Numbered from the stretch's first letter, positions 1 to 9,531 are shown. The stretch is 64,000 nt of DNA from an uncultured Muribaculaceae bacterium (GCA_934555895.1 CAKTFH010000011.1:4703-68702), one strand, 5' to 3'. Numbers and translations are program-made. The notes: generated by a model from the letters alone, not told the origin.

Positions 1-978
1 ATAAACGGAGAAATAAGCCCCCTCAACGGTCAGCCGCATGTGATGGTGGAATGTGAGGTGGACGATGTGACAGAAGGTCGTGTGTTAGGTGTAATTGTTG
101 ACGGCTCTCCCGGGCAGACCGTGCATATGTGGAACTATGCCCGTAACGAATTTGCCTCCAATGGTAAATCCGGCTGGACCGATGGCACTCTTGAAGGAAC
201 TGCAGGTGAGATTGGCGGTACTGCCAGAAATATTATTTCTGTTGGTTCTTACGATGCCCGAAATAGTATCACCTGGATTGATGGAGCTACATCTAACATG
301 CTGAACATCGATTTGCCTTACAGTCAGAACCACCGTTCGTATTTCTCGAGCTGTGGACCCACGGCCGACGGGCGTATCGTTCCAGATGTTCTTGCGCCCG
401 GATTTCCGGTGATTTCGGCAATCAACAAGCATGCCTATAACAACATGGGGCAGGATCTGTCACTATACACCTGTGAAGCCACACGCGATGCCGAGGGTGT
501 GAGATACTACTACTCATACCAGATGGGAACATCCATGTCGGCACCGTTTGTTGCCGGCACTGTGGCACTGATGCTCGAAGCCAATCCGGACCTCACACCT
601 CAGGATGTGCGCGAAATCATCGCTTCGACATCGAAAACCAACGGATTTATGGGCACGTTGCCTAATAACTATTATGGCAATGGCTTCCTTAATTCGCTCG
701 GATGTGTGGCTGCGGCAGTTGAACGGGCCGGAGTGAGTATTCCGTGTATTGATCAGGCCCCTCGTGCTAAAGCCTGGGCAGATGGCACCGGCAATTTGAT
801 TATTGCAGCCACGCAAGGTAGTACGGCGCAGATTTACTCCGTGTCCGGAGCACTTCTTGCATCGTGCACCATGTCGGCACAACTTGAAACTGTCGATGCT
901 TCGGTCTGGGGCAATGGAATCGTGATTGTAAAAATCCTCGATGGAAATTCATCACAAACCATAAAGGTCGCTCTATGA
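1..978 (+). CDS. S8 (subtilisin-like) serine protease, 5' end cut off by the window
   Basis: The reading frame is open to the first base, so the start and probably the catalytic Asp and His lie outside the window; the GTG/ATG at 40-45 are internal codons. The visible part holds the subtilase catalytic serine motif GTSMSAPFVAG near base 530 and the upstream SSCGPTADGRIVPDVLAPG segment typical of the S8 C-terminal half. The last 70 or so residues form a small beta-rich domain (AQIYSVSGALLASC, then VWGNGIVIVKI) resembling type IX secretion (Por-type) C-terminal domains, which suggests a secreted or surface protease. A small secreted-protein gene follows 33 bp downstream and may be co-transcribed. 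Family is clear; substrate is unknown. Confidence 0.88.
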   Translation: MNGEISPLNGQPHVMVECEVDDVTEGRVLGVIVDGSPGQTVHMWNYARNEFASNGKSGWTDGTLEGTAGEIGGTARNIISVGSYDARNSITWIDGATSNMLNIDLPYSQNHRSYFSSCGPTADGRIVPDVLAPGFPVISAINKHAYNNMGQDLSLYTCEATRDAEGVRYYYSYQMGTSMSAPFVAGTVALMLEANPDLTPQDVREIIASTSKTNGFMGTLPNNYYGNGFLNSLGCVAAAVERAGVSIPCIDQAPRAKAWADGTGNLIIAATQGSTAQIYSVSGALLASCTMSAQLETVDASVWGNGIVIVKILDGNSSQTIKVAL

Positions 979-1011
979 GATATTTTGCAAACCTAAATTA
1001 TAAGTAAGAAA

Positions 1012-1488
1012 ATGAAAAAATACATCATAACATTCTGCGTGGCTCTTATGGCATTCGCAGCGTCGGCACAGCAGCAGGTCCTCACCGTGCTTCAGTTGCA
1101 TCTCAGCAACGGAACTGTCGACAAATACATCCTGGCCAACAAGCCGGTAGTGTCGTTCGGCGACGGCAATCTGATTGTTACCTCCGCTGAAGCAACAAAC
1201 ACTTACGAATTCAATGCAGTTGAAAACTTCGATTTCGATAAGATTACTACCGGAGTCGATGATATCACAGCGGAGGAAAACACTTTTACAGTTTGTTTCG
1301 ACAGCAATATTCTCACTGTTGCAGCTACTGAGCTGCAGCATGTCGAGGTGTTCGGCCTCAACGGTGTGAAGGTCGCCGCTGCTTCAGCTTCCGATGGTGT
1401 TGCCGAGATCGACCTTACCTCTATCCCTGCCGGCGTTTATGTTGTGTCCACCAACTGCCACAAAGCCGTTAAGATTGTGAAGAAGTAA
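1012..1488 (+). CDS. small secreted protein with sorting-type C-terminal domain
   Basis: This 158-residue protein starts with a signal peptide (MKKYIITFCVALMAFAASAQ). The middle resembles short Bacteroidota secreted proteins with an LHLSNGTVDKYILANKPVVSF stretch, and the C-terminal 60 residues (HVEVFGLNGVKVAAASA, then SIPAGVYVVSTN) look like a type IX-type sorting or adhesion domain. It lies 33 bp after the S8 protease on the same strand and ahead of a strong terminator, so the two probably form a transcript. I do not recognise a catalytic motif. It could be a partner or inhibitor of the protease, but nothing in the sequence shows this. Confidence 0.75.
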   Translation: MKKYIITFCVALMAFAASAQQQVLTVLQLHLSNGTVDKYILANKPVVSFGDGNLIVTSAEATNTYEFNAVENFDFDKITTGVDDITAEENTFTVCFDSNILTVAATELQHVEVFGLNGVKVAAASASDGVAEIDLTSIPAGVYVVSTNCHKAVKIVKK

Positions 1489-1589
1489 CTTCAACCCGAG
1501 ACTGATTGCTTTCAGAAGTAAATTTTATCACAGATTCCAATCCATCGAAAGTAACAGCCTTTAGTCTATACCGGTTTTCCGGTAATCTC

Positions 1590-1630
1590 GAGACCGGGAT
1601 GCGCAATGGGCGCATCCCGGTCTCTTTTAT
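1590..1630 (+). terminator. rho-independent terminator after the protease transcript
   Basis: A perfect 14-bp stem (GAGACCGGGATGCG at 1590-1603 with its complement at 1611-1624) and a 7-base loop are followed by TTTTAT. The 331-bp gap 1489-1819 holds only this hairpin, a smaller ACCGG/CCGGT hairpin at 1570-1583 and the next terminator. Confidence 0.85.
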
Positions 1631-1740
1631 GTATATATCGTAAAGTGCTTTATCCCGCAGGTCTGCAAACCGTAGCATAATCAGCATAACCTCAAAAATA
1701 TATAGGCAGAAACATCAGGGCTATAAGCGACATCGTACAA

Positions 1741-1773
1741 AAAATCTCGCGAAACCATTCGCGAGATTTTTTA
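1741..1773. terminator. bidirectional terminator between convergent genes
   Basis: A 13-bp perfect stem (AAAATCTCGCGAA at 1741-1753, complement at 1758-1770) with a 4-base loop has A-rich and T-rich flanks, so it can end transcription from both sides. It separates the plus-strand protease transcript from the minus-strand leucine-rich repeat gene. Confidence 0.8.
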
Positions 1774-1819
1774 CATATCAGCAGTGATACAATAGTTCTG
1801 TTTGGCGCTTTTTATGCGT

Positions 1820-3217
1820 TTAGATTATGACTTTGACCGCACGATGGCCTATGACAATTAAATAAACGCCTTTTTCACCGACCGGGATAATGTTTGTAGT
1901 TGTATTGGCAATGAGTTTGCCATTGCTGTCGTAAACAAGCACATTCTGTGCGTCGTCTTTACCGGACACTATAATAGAATTATCCTTGCCAGTGACCGAG
2001 ATACTGTCTGATTCATCATCAATCTTTGTAATTGATGAAAAGTCATATGGTTCGATTGTGGTGAAGTTTTTCCATACTGGGGCCGATTTGTAGAGATCAA
2101 GGCTTTCGCGAGGTACATAAACAACTACATTCGGATAATATTCGAAACCGAATGCATATTCCTCTGATGCTGGAGGATTGATTGCCTTAATATATAAGGA
2201 ATGTATTGAAGGTGTTTCAGAAGTTATCATGAAAGCTCCATCCCAGATTGAACTCACAGTTTCCGGTAAGGTGACGGAACCTTTTTTGCCTTCTGGACAG
2301 GTTATCAATTCGCTTTTGGCTTTATTGTAGAGGATACCGTCTTCGCTTGCATAATACTGATTGTCTTTATCAACAATAATCTCTGTCAGATTTACACATC
2401 CCATGAAAGTTGGATTCGAAATGGTGGTGACTCCGGCAGGTATTGTGATGGTCGATAAGAGTGTGCAATCATAGAATGAGGCAGGTTCAAGTGTAGTGAC
2501 AGTGGCGGGGATGTCGAATTCCTTATGAAATGCCGGGCATAAAATCAGGGAGCTGGCATCCTTATTGTAGAGCACACCGTCTATGCTCCTGAAATTTTGG
2601 TTTGCCTCGTCCACTGTTATGATGGTTAGATTAGGGCATTGGCTGAACGCATTCTTCATGTATGAAACGGATGCAGGTATCTTGACAGAAGTCAGTCCTG
2701 ACATTGAAAATGCATAGCTGCCGATTTGTTCGACAGTCTCAGGAATTCTGATATCAGATAGGGCGGAACATTCGTAGAATGTATAGTTTCCGATAAATGA
2801 AAGTGAAGACGGTAAAGTTACCGATTCCAGCGAAGAGCAACCATTGAATGCGCCGGTACCGAGAAGTGTTACGGAACTTGGGATGATGACCGATTCAAGG
2901 GCGGAGCACCTGTGAAATGCATCCGCTCCAATTGTCGTGATAGTGCTAGGAATAGTAACACCGGTCAGTAAGTTGGAGCAATGTCCGAATGCAAAATCAC
3001 CGATGGCGGTGACTGTGTAGGTCTTTGATTGATACAGCACTTTGTCCGGAATCGTACATTCTCCGGGCTCGATAGGGTTATAGCCCTTCACACTCACGGT
3101 CTGGTCAGGATTGATTGAGAAGCTCAAAGCGCCGATTTCGAAATCCTGAGCTGCTGCGGTAATGGCGGTTGTAATGGATAATGCCATTAATCCGATTGTT
3201 GTAAATGTTTTAAACAT
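1820..3217 (-). CDS. BspA-type leucine-rich repeat (LRR_5) secreted protein
   Basis: The start is taken at the ATG giving MFKTFTTIGLMALSITTAI, a signal peptide; the frame is open 11 codons further but that would bury the signal. Tandem LRR_5 units of about 23 residues run from roughly residue 50 to 350 (for example ALESVIIPSSVTLLGTGAFN and LLSTITIPAGVTTISNPTFM), interrupted by two copies of a NQNFRSIDGVLYNK / NQYYASEDGILYNK module. The last 70 residues (NVLVYDSNGKLIANT, then GEKGVYLIVIGHRAVKV) are a type IX-like C-terminal domain. BspA-like proteins in this phylum are surface adhesins or binding proteins; the ligand is unknown. The gene is AT-richer than its neighbours. A structured region lies just upstream. 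Confidence 0.88.
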   Translation of the reverse strand: MFKTFTTIGLMALSITTAITAAAQDFEIGALSFSINPDQTVSVKGYNPIEPGECTIPDKVLYQSKTYTVTAIGDFAFGHCSNLLTGVTIPSTITTIGADAFHRCSALESVIIPSSVTLLGTGAFNGCSSLESVTLPSSLSFIGNYTFYECSALSDIRIPETVEQIGSYAFSMSGLTSVKIPASVSYMKNAFSQCPNLTIITVDEANQNFRSIDGVLYNKDASSLILCPAFHKEFDIPATVTTLEPASFYDCTLLSTITIPAGVTTISNPTFMGCVNLTEIIVDKDNQYYASEDGILYNKAKSELITCPEGKKGSVTLPETVSSIWDGAFMITSETPSIHSLYIKAINPPASEEYAFGFEYYPNVVVYVPRESLDLYKSAPVWKNFTTIEPYDFSSITKIDDESDSISVTGKDNSIIVSGKDDAQNVLVYDSNGKLIANTTTNIIPVGEKGVYLIVIGHRAVKVII

Positions 3218-3263
3218 AACATTAAACAAATGCCATGGATTCCTCGACATGTCAAAAGATTGG

Positions 3264-3440
3264 ATATACGAAAAGCGTAGGAATCTGTATCTGCTGCCGT
3301 CCTGCTGTCAGAGGCTTCTCGCATTGCCCTACAATGGTGGACGGCAACGAAGAAGCCCTACGCTTGTATATGCAACCGATGCATACGCCATTTGTCCCTT
3401 AATGGAGTTATTGGCGATGCATAGTGATACATACAAATGG
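3264..3440. other. structured non-coding stretch upstream of the LRR gene
   Basis: The 578-bp gap 3218-3795 has no convincing gene. Inside it are nested complementary segments: 3264-3281 pairs with 3357-3371 (3-base bulge), TGCCGTCC at 3295-3302 pairs with GGACGGCA at 3339-3346, GATGCATACGCCA near 3379-3391 faces TGGCGATGCAT near 3411-3422, and CCATTTGT at 3388-3395 pairs with ACAAATGG at 3433-3440. It could be the 5' leader of the minus-strand LRR gene or a small RNA. A weak minus-strand -7 box (TAAATTTG) lies at 3588-3595. Confidence 0.4.
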
Positions 3441-3711
3441 ACATCTACCGTTGCTCTATCCTTGACCACTGTATGAATTTTGCGAGAATTCCTGACAGTC
3501 AAGAATTAGCGCGGATAAACGCTTTTATGATTAATATGTCTGCTTCCCGTGTTTCACACAATGTGCGTGTATTGTACGGATGCATTGCAAATTTAAGACA
3601 AATATTTCTAATTGGCAATGTATGTGACGGGAACATGCACGGAATGTACACGGCTCTTTCATTTAAGATTGTCTTGCATTTCAGTTTTGACTATGGTAGA
3701 ATATATATGCA

Positions 3712-3749
3712 TAAAAACAGGCTGCGCCGTATGGAGATACGACGCAGCC
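3712..3749 (-). terminator. terminator of the wza-wzc transcript
   Basis: On the minus strand, GGCTGCGTCGTA and TACGGCGCAGCC form a 12-bp stem with one mismatch (3720-3749) and a 6-base loop, followed by a TGTTTTTAT tract. It lies 47 bp beyond the stop of the tyrosine kinase gene. Confidence 0.8.
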
Positions 3750-3795
3750 GTGTTTATGCTGTTGTCAAGCCGGAAATCCCCACGAGGGGGAGGGG

Positions 3796-6306
3796 TTACT
3801 TCTCGGTTTCAGAAGAGGAATGTGAGTGGTGGTGGTGCTTGCCGTCGCCTGACTTGTAGCCATAGCCGTAACCATAACCATAGCCGTAGGTCGATCGCAG
3901 AGAACCCATGTGTGATGTGTCGGTGCCGTTGAGCACAATTGCCATGTTGCGATAACGGCGGGTGTCATAGAATTTCTGAATCTGCGGCAACATCTCGCGC
4001 TCAAGCAGACCGGCACGGATTACAAACACAGTCATGTCGGCATAGTTGTTTATGATCTTCGCATCAGCGACTACCTCTACAGGCGGGCAGTCGAGCAGCA
4101 CTATGTCGTAGCGGTTGCGCAGATTCTCGATTAGAGTGGCAAGGCGCTGCGAGTAAAGCATTTCGGCGGGGTTGGGAGGCAGTGTGCCGACCGGAATCAC
4201 ATCGAGCCCTTCTATGCCGTTGACATTGCGCACCATCACATCTTCGATTGTGGCATGGCCGCTGAGATATGAGCTGATGCCTTTTGACGGCGAGTTGACA
4301 TAAGTGCTGAGCGAACCTTTGCGGAGGTCGAGGTCCACCACCACCACACGCTGGTTTTTGATGGCGAGTGCCGTGGCCATGTTCATGGTGATGAAGGTCT
4401 TGCCGGAACCGGGGTTGGCTGATGTTACCATCATCACGCGTGCTCCGTTGGCGTCAGCGTCCGCCATAAGCTCGAGGTTGGTACGTATTACGCGGAATGC
4501 TTCGTTTATCGTGTCGTTGCCACCCTTGCGCACCATAATCACACGGCGGTCGCGCTCATCTTCATGAGCACGGCGCAGACGCTGCAGTCCGCGGCGGCGC
4601 TTGTAACCCAGAGGTATTTCACCCACAAAGGGCACCGAAAGTTTCTCCAGATCTTTGCGGCCACGCACACGCGAGTTAAGTATCTCAGAGAGATATATGA
4701 TGCCTACAGGGATGAGCAAGCCCAGAAGCACTGCTACCATTAGCACATTGCGGCTGTTGGGAGCCACTGGCAGGTCGGAGCCCATGGGAGGGGTGATCAC
4801 GCGGGTATTGTAGGCGGTGAAGGCCTGCGAGAGTTCGTTGTCCTCGCGTTTCTGTAGCAAGAAGAGGTAGAGGGCCTCTTTTACTTTCTGCTGACGCTCC
4901 ACGCTCAGAAGATAGCGTGCCTGTGTGGGGTTGGCCTGCAGGCGCGATGAAGCGGCTATCTGCGATGTGCGTGCTGTGCGCACCTGTGAGTTGAGGGTCA
5001 CCACATAGTTGTCGATACTTTGCAGGATGGCCTGACGCATGCCGGCCAGCTGGTTGTCCATATCCACCACAAGGGGGTTTGAGGTCGATGAGTTGGCAAC
5101 GAGATTGTTGCGCTCGAGCAACTGCTGGTTGTAAGTGGAAATCTGATTTTCGATATTGAGATTTTCCAGACCGGAATTGGCGGGGAGCACGTTGAACGAG
5201 TTGGCCGAGTTCGTGAGGTAGTCACGGATATACTTGGCCATGCTGAGGCGGTTGTTGAGTCCGGTCACTTCCTCGTCGGCATCTGCCGCGCGGGTGAAAT
5301 AGAGCTGCGAGGCCTGAGTCACATCTGGCACCATATGGGCGCTCTTGTACGACGAGATGTCGGAGTCAACATTGCCGAGTTCGGCCTCGATCACGGCCAG
5401 ACGGTCTTTGATGAATTCAGAGGTGCTTATCGCTATGCGGTTCTTGTCGCGGATCCAGTCCTCATTGTAGACATCAATCACGCTCTGAAGCACATCCTCA
5501 GCACGCTCGGTGCTCACATCCGTTATGTTGAGAGTGATGACAGATGCGTAGTCGTCGGGGGCATCTGCTTTAAGTTGCTTTGAATATTCCTCCACAACAG
5601 CGTTCATCGGCGAACGCTTCACTTCTACTACAAGGGGTTCTTCGATTTTAGGGCCCTTGAAGGAGGCGCCGGGTGCCACTGCCACGCGTCCAAGCGGCGT
5701 CTGTAAGGTGTCGGTGGTGTTGTAGTGGCCTTTTATTGTTTTGCTTATCGTGACATCATCCTCAAGCATTCCTCCGCTGAAGTCGGTGAGCGCCAGAGTG
5801 CCGTCGGGATAGAGAGTGGCCTGCAGGCTCGCTTTTTTCTGCTCGGGAAGGTCTGGGAAGCTCAGGCGCAGCGGAAGGCTCGACCCGTAAAGTGTCGATT
5901 CCTGCAGTAAGCCGTCTGTAGTGTAGCTGATATTGAGGCCGAGGCGCTTCACTACCTCGAACATCACCGTAGGCGATTTTATTGAGGCTAGCTCGTTGAG
6001 CACGTTGGTGTTGGCCTGCATGAAGCCCATGCCGCTGAATGCGGCGCCCATATCGGCCTGTCCGTACAGGCGGTCGTCTTTGATCAGAAGTGATGCCGAG
6101 CGCTCGAATGTCTGTGGTGTCTTAAATATATAGAATACTGCCAGACCGCAGCACACTACTAAAGAAATCACAAACCAATACCAGCGGCTCAGGCAGAGCC
6201 ACAATAGGTCTTTGACTTTCAACGAGGTTTCAGATTCTGTATTCTCTCCCTCGCGTGATGTAATCAATGGCGCTGAAGCTGCTGCCAGGTTATCTGTTTC
6301 ACTCAT
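3796..6306 (-). CDS. wzc: Wzc-type polysaccharide co-polymerase / bacterial tyrosine autokinase
   Basis: This 836-residue inner-membrane protein controls chain length and export of capsule or exopolysaccharide. It has a first membrane segment near residues 40-60 (WYWFVISLVVCCGLAVFYIF), a long periplasmic Wzz/GNVR region with coiled coil, a second membrane segment near 520-540 and a cytoplasmic BY-kinase domain. The kinase shows Walker A (ANPGSGKTFITMN, about residue 630), Walker A' (VVVVDLDLRKGS) and Walker B (IVLLDCPPVEVV). The tail has alternating Tyr-Gly (residues 807-817), the usual autophosphorylation cluster, followed by a His/Ser-rich end with HHHH. It is cotranscribed downstream of wza. 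No glycosyltransferase genes lie nearby, so the polymer is unknown. Confidence 0.93.
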   Translation of the reverse strand: MSETDNLAAASAPLITSREGENTESETSLKVKDLLWLCLSRWYWFVISLVVCCGLAVFYIFKTPQTFERSASLLIKDDRLYGQADMGAAFSGMGFMQANTNVLNELASIKSPTVMFEVVKRLGLNISYTTDGLLQESTLYGSSLPLRLSFPDLPEQKKASLQATLYPDGTLALTDFSGGMLEDDVTISKTIKGHYNTTDTLQTPLGRVAVAPGASFKGPKIEEPLVVEVKRSPMNAVVEEYSKQLKADAPDDYASVITLNITDVSTERAEDVLQSVIDVYNEDWIRDKNRIAISTSEFIKDRLAVIEAELGNVDSDISSYKSAHMVPDVTQASQLYFTRAADADEEVTGLNNRLSMAKYIRDYLTNSANSFNVLPANSGLENLNIENQISTYNQQLLERNNLVANSSTSNPLVVDMDNQLAGMRQAILQSIDNYVVTLNSQVRTARTSQIAASSRLQANPTQARYLLSVERQQKVKEALYLFLLQKREDNELSQAFTAYNTRVITPPMGSDLPVAPNSRNVLMVAVLLGLLIPVGIIYLSEILNSRVRGRKDLEKLSVPFVGEIPLGYKRRRGLQRLRRAHEDERDRRVIMVRKGGNDTINEAFRVIRTNLELMADADANGARVMMVTSANPGSGKTFITMNMATALAIKNQRVVVVDLDLRKGSLSTYVNSPSKGISSYLSGHATIEDVMVRNVNGIEGLDVIPVGTLPPNPAEMLYSQRLATLIENLRNRYDIVLLDCPPVEVVADAKIINNYADMTVFVIRAGLLEREMLPQIQKFYDTRRYRNMAIVLNGTDTSHMGSLRSTYGYGYGYGYGYKSGDGKHHHHSHSSSETEK

Positions 6307-6348
6307 ACTGTGGATGTGGTATAAAGTGTCTGTTTGAAATTATAGATT

Positions 6349-7173
6349 TTATTTGAACACGAGCACTGCCACAGTGGTGGCGAGCGATGCGATTGAAATC
6401 CAGAATGAGGGGGTCAGCGGGGCATTGCCATTGGCTGTGGTCTGGCGCTTGCGCACATCATTGGGCGATACATACACCACATCGTCCTGCTGCATGTAGA
6501 ACGCAGGGCTCTGCATGGTCTTTTCGGCATCGGTGAGGTCGACACGATAGGAAGTCTTGTTGCCGTTCTCGTCAGTGCGGGTCACAAGCACATCCTTGCG
6601 CTGTCCCTGAATGGTGAGGTCACCTGCGCCTGCGAGAGCATCGAGCAGTGTGAACTGGTCACGATCGAATGTCACTCTGCCTGGCTTGTTGACCTCCCCG
6701 AGCACTACGACTCCGTTGTTAAGGAAGTCGACGATTACAGTGGGATCTTTTATAAGGTTACGGTCAAGAAGCTCTTTGGCGATGTAGTCGGCTACTTCAG
6801 AGCGCTGCATGCCGCCGATGTGGATTTTGCCTAGCACCGGAAACTGGATGTCGCCGTAGTGGTCCACCACATATGATGCCACATCATTGCTGGCACGCTG
6901 TGCCGATGTAACTCCGGGCTGCGAAAGGCGTTGTGAGATTACAGGCAGGTTGAACAGGCTCATCAGCTGTGGATCTTTCGAAACCACAAGTATCGATAGG
7001 CGGTCGCCCGGACGCACAGTGATGCTCTTCACGGAGGATAACTCCTGCTGCTGCTCGTTTTGTAAATTACTGAAATATGTCACATCTTTGGGAGCGCGGC
7101 ACGAAGTAACCGCGAAACCTAAAAGTAGGGCTGCCGCTATGGCACGTACCCGGTGGATTTTGATTCCGAACAT
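6349..7173 (-). CDS. wza: Wza-type polysaccharide export outer-membrane lipoprotein
   Basis: The start was set at the ATG giving MFGIKIHRVRAIAAALLLGF followed by the lipobox VTSC; an earlier in-frame start would add 25 residues ahead of the signal. The poly-saccharide export domain (ITVRPGDRLSILVVSKDP through YGDIQFPVLGKIHIGGM) is followed by one SLBB domain (VVVLGEVNKPGRVTFDRDQFTLLDALAGAGD), and a C-terminal membrane helix (FWISIASLATTVAVLVF) matches the outer-membrane barrel helix of Wza. It lies 42 bp upstream of wzc, behind a strong promoter at 7295-7325. Together they make the trans-envelope export channel and its kinase. Confidence 0.92.
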   Translation of the reverse strand: MFGIKIHRVRAIAAALLLGFAVTSCRAPKDVTYFSNLQNEQQQELSSVKSITVRPGDRLSILVVSKDPQLMSLFNLPVISQRLSQPGVTSAQRASNDVASYVVDHYGDIQFPVLGKIHIGGMQRSEVADYIAKELLDRNLIKDPTVIVDFLNNGVVVLGEVNKPGRVTFDRDQFTLLDALAGAGDLTIQGQRKDVLVTRTDENGNKTSYRVDLTDAEKTMQSPAFYMQQDDVVYVSPNDVRKRQTTANGNAPLTPSFWISIASLATTVAVLVFK

Positions 7174-7294
7174 ACGTTTCTGAATGGCTTTGTTAGCAAT
7201 GGTGTTGTGTGTCAGATTGTGATGATACCATTTCACCCCGTCGGGCACGGCACTCCGCGCACAGATGAGGTGAGAACAAGGTCGTTTGAGGCCA

Positions 7295-7325
7295 CAAAGT
7301 TAGTGCTTTTTGCGCAATTAGCAAA
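7295..7325 (-). promoter_or_regulatory. Bacteroidota sigma-ABfr-type promoter for wza-wzc
   Basis: On the minus strand TTTG (7322-7325) is separated by 19 bases from TAACTTTG (7295-7302), the consensus -33/-7 arrangement. The 5' leader to the wza start is about 115 bases. Confidence 0.75.
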
Positions 7326-7461
7326 AAGACAGCATGAAATAAAATTGTTTATTCATTGCTTTTTTATGCAATTTATCCGTTACTTGTGTGCGAAAACCTC
7401 TTCCGGCTCTTGCGCATCGTTGTGAAACTATTTAATTTTGCATGTGCAAACCTACTCGAAG

Positions 7462-8127
7462 ATGAATGTAATAGATTATAGAGATGTGGAAATACTCCGC
7501 AAGGAGCTGGTGGTGCTGAAGCATGTGAACCTTCAGATAGCCGAGGGAGAGTTTGCCTATCTCATCGGAAAGGTGGGCAGCGGCAAAAGCAGCCTCCTGA
7601 AGAGCATGTATGCCGAAATTCCTGTCACCACCGGGGAAGCCCGCGTGATGGGAACCGACCTCGTGGGCATACGCCGGCGCGACATCCCCGCGCTCCGTCG
7701 ACAGATTGGCATCGTGTTTCAGGATTTCCAGCTGCTGACCGACCGCAATGTTTTCGACAATCTCCGTTTTGTGCTCGATGCCACCGGATGGCGCGACCGG
7801 GATGAAAAAGAAGAGCGCATCGAGCAGGTGCTTACTCAGGTCGGCATGTCGACCAAGTCATATAAGATGCCCCACGAGCTCTCTGGTGGCGAGCAGCAGC
7901 GCATAGTCATAGCGCGTGCGTTGCTCAACAAACCCCGTCTCATCCTGGCCGACGAGCCGACCGGCAATCTTGATCCCCAGACAGGTGACAGCATTGTGCG
8001 CCATCTTCACGAGATTGCCCGCGGTGGCACTGCGGTGGTGATGGCCACCCATAATCTGCTGCTTGTAGAGCAGTATCCCGCCAGGGTAATCCGCTGCGAG
8101 GCCAAGCAGCTCTGCGCCGGCAAATGA
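7462..8127 (+). CDS. ftsE: FtsE-like ABC transporter ATP-binding protein
   Basis: The ATG at 7462 ([20 protein letters not shown]) is preferred because the earlier in-frame TTG at 7438 lies inside a -7 box, TAATTTTG at 7433-7440. The 221-residue ATPase has Walker A GKVGSGKS (residues 36-43), Q-loop FQDFQLL, signature LSGGEQQR, Walker B LILADEP and the switch histidine ATHN. Sequence and length fit FtsE, which works with FtsX at the septum to activate peptidoglycan hydrolases. No ftsX is adjacent, but Bacteroidota often encode it elsewhere. Another small lipid or lipoprotein exporter ATPase (LolD type) is the main alternative. Confidence 0.8.
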   Translation: MNVIDYRDVEILRKELVVLKHVNLQIAEGEFAYLIGKVGSGKSSLLKSMYAEIPVTTGEARVMGTDLVGIRRRDIPALRRQIGIVFQDFQLLTDRNVFDNLRFVLDATGWRDRDEKEERIEQVLTQVGMSTKSYKMPHELSGGEQQRIVIARALLNKPRLILADEPTGNLDPQTGDSIVRHLHEIARGGTAVVMATHNLLLVEQYPARVIRCEAKQLCAGK

Positions 8128-8196
8128 TGCAACATCAAGCTTTACAATAAACTTTTTTCAGAAATCGCTAACCCCTCTCCTCCGGCAATAGAGGCT

Positions 8197-9531
8197 ATGA
8201 AGATAATGAAATTCGGAGGTACTTCGGTCGGAAGTGCCCAGCGTATAAAAAATGTAGCCGCTCTGGCTATTCCACGTGGCCGCAACATAGTGGTACTGTC
8301 AGCAATGTCGGGCACCACAAATACTCTCGTGGAGATCGCAGGCTATCTTTTGCGTAAAAACATCAACTCCGCAAAAGATAAAATCAACAGTCTTGAGGAA
8401 AAATATCGCTGTGTTGTCGACGAGCTATATTCCGGCGAATCCTTTAAGGCATGCGCGCTGAGCAGGTTGACCGATATTTTCGCTCTCATCCGCTCACTGG
8501 CTCATGACGGTTTCAATGCCGCCGACGAGAAGGTGATTCTCGCCCAGGGCGAGCTCATGAGCACAGCCATGATGGAAATATACATGCAGGAGCAAGGTGT
8601 GAAGTGTATCTGGTTGCCGGCCCTCGACTTTATGCGCACCGATGCCGACGGCGAGGCCGATATAGACCACATCACTCAGACTCTCTGTCCGATGCTCGAG
8701 GAACATCCCGAAGCCGACATTTTTGTCACCCAGGGTTTCATATGCCGTAACTCAGACGGAGATATTGACAATCTGCAGCGTGGAGGCAGCGATCTAACCG
8801 CATCGCTCATCGGCGCCGCAATTCATGCCGAGGAAATAGAAATCTGGACCGATATCGACGGCATGCACAACAACGATCCCCGCTTTGTAGAGGGCACCGC
8901 TCCAGTGGCCGAGCTCCACTTTGACGAGGCTGCCGAGCTGGCGTATTTCGGTGCAAAAATCCTGCATCCCACCTGTGTGATGCCGGCGAAGTTCAACAAC
9001 ATACCCATCCGTGTACTCAACACCATGGAGCCCGAGGCACGCGGCACTCTTATCTACAACACCGTGCATTCGCGCTCCATAAAGGCTGTGGCGGCCAAAG
9101 ACGGCATCATGGCTGTTAAAATCAAATCGTCGCGCATGCTCATGGCCTCCGGATTCATCCATCGTGTGTTTGAGATATTCGATAATTACAAGCGTCCCAT
9201 CGACATGATTGCCACCTCTGAGGTGGGCATCTCTGTGACCATCGACAATCCTCTGAAGCTCGAGCATATCGTTGACGAACTTAAAGAGATAGGCACAGTA
9301 ACTATCGACTACGACATGGTGATTATCTGCGTGGTGGGCGACCTTGAGTGGCACAACCGCGGTTTTGAGGCAAAAGCGGTGGATGCCTTGCGCGATGTGC
9401 CGGTGCGTATGATTTCCTATGGCGGCTCCAATTATAATATATCGTTCCTTGTGAAGGCCGAAGATAAGACCCGTGCGCTCAATGCCTTGCAGCAAGCGCT
9501 TTTCCCTGCTGAAGAAGAGCTGCCGCACTAA
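8197..9531 (+). CDS. lysC: aspartate kinase (monofunctional, with ACT domains)
   Basis: It phosphorylates L-aspartate, the first step to lysine, threonine, methionine and diaminopimelate. The N-terminal KFGGTSVGS nucleotide-binding motif, the central SDLTASLIGAAIHAEEIEIW segment and the C-terminal tandem ACT region from about residue 300 are all present in 444 residues, the normal length of a single-function enzyme; there is no fused homoserine dehydrogenase. ATG at 8197 gives MKIMKFGGT; the ATG at 8206 is a possible alternative. It follows ftsE by 69 bp with no terminator, so read-through from ftsE is possible. A terminator follows. Confidence 0.93.
   Translation: MKIMKFGGTSVGSAQRIKNVAALAIPRGRNIVVLSAMSGTTNTLVEIAGYLLRKNINSAKDKINSLEEKYRCVVDELYSGESFKACALSRLTDIFALIRSLAHDGFNAADEKVILAQGELMSTAMMEIYMQEQGVKCIWLPALDFMRTDADGEADIDHITQTLCPMLEEHPEADIFVTQGFICRNSDGDIDNLQRGGSDLTASLIGAAIHAEEIEIWTDIDGMHNNDPRFVEGTAPVAELHFDEAAELAYFGAKILHPTCVMPAKFNNIPIRVLNTMEPEARGTLIYNTVHSRSIKAVAAKDGIMAVKIKSSRMLMASGFIHRVFEIFDNYKRPIDMIATSEVGISVTIDNPLKLEHIVDELKEIGTVTIDYDMVIICVVGDLEWHNRGFEAKAVDALRDVPVRMISYGGSNYNISFLVKAEDKTRALNALQQALFPAEEELPH

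Noticed and set aside
3437..3859. 140-residue and overlapping 106-residue plus-strand frames near the wzc end
   Set aside because: They run through the structured region and the wzc terminator and have no family resemblance.
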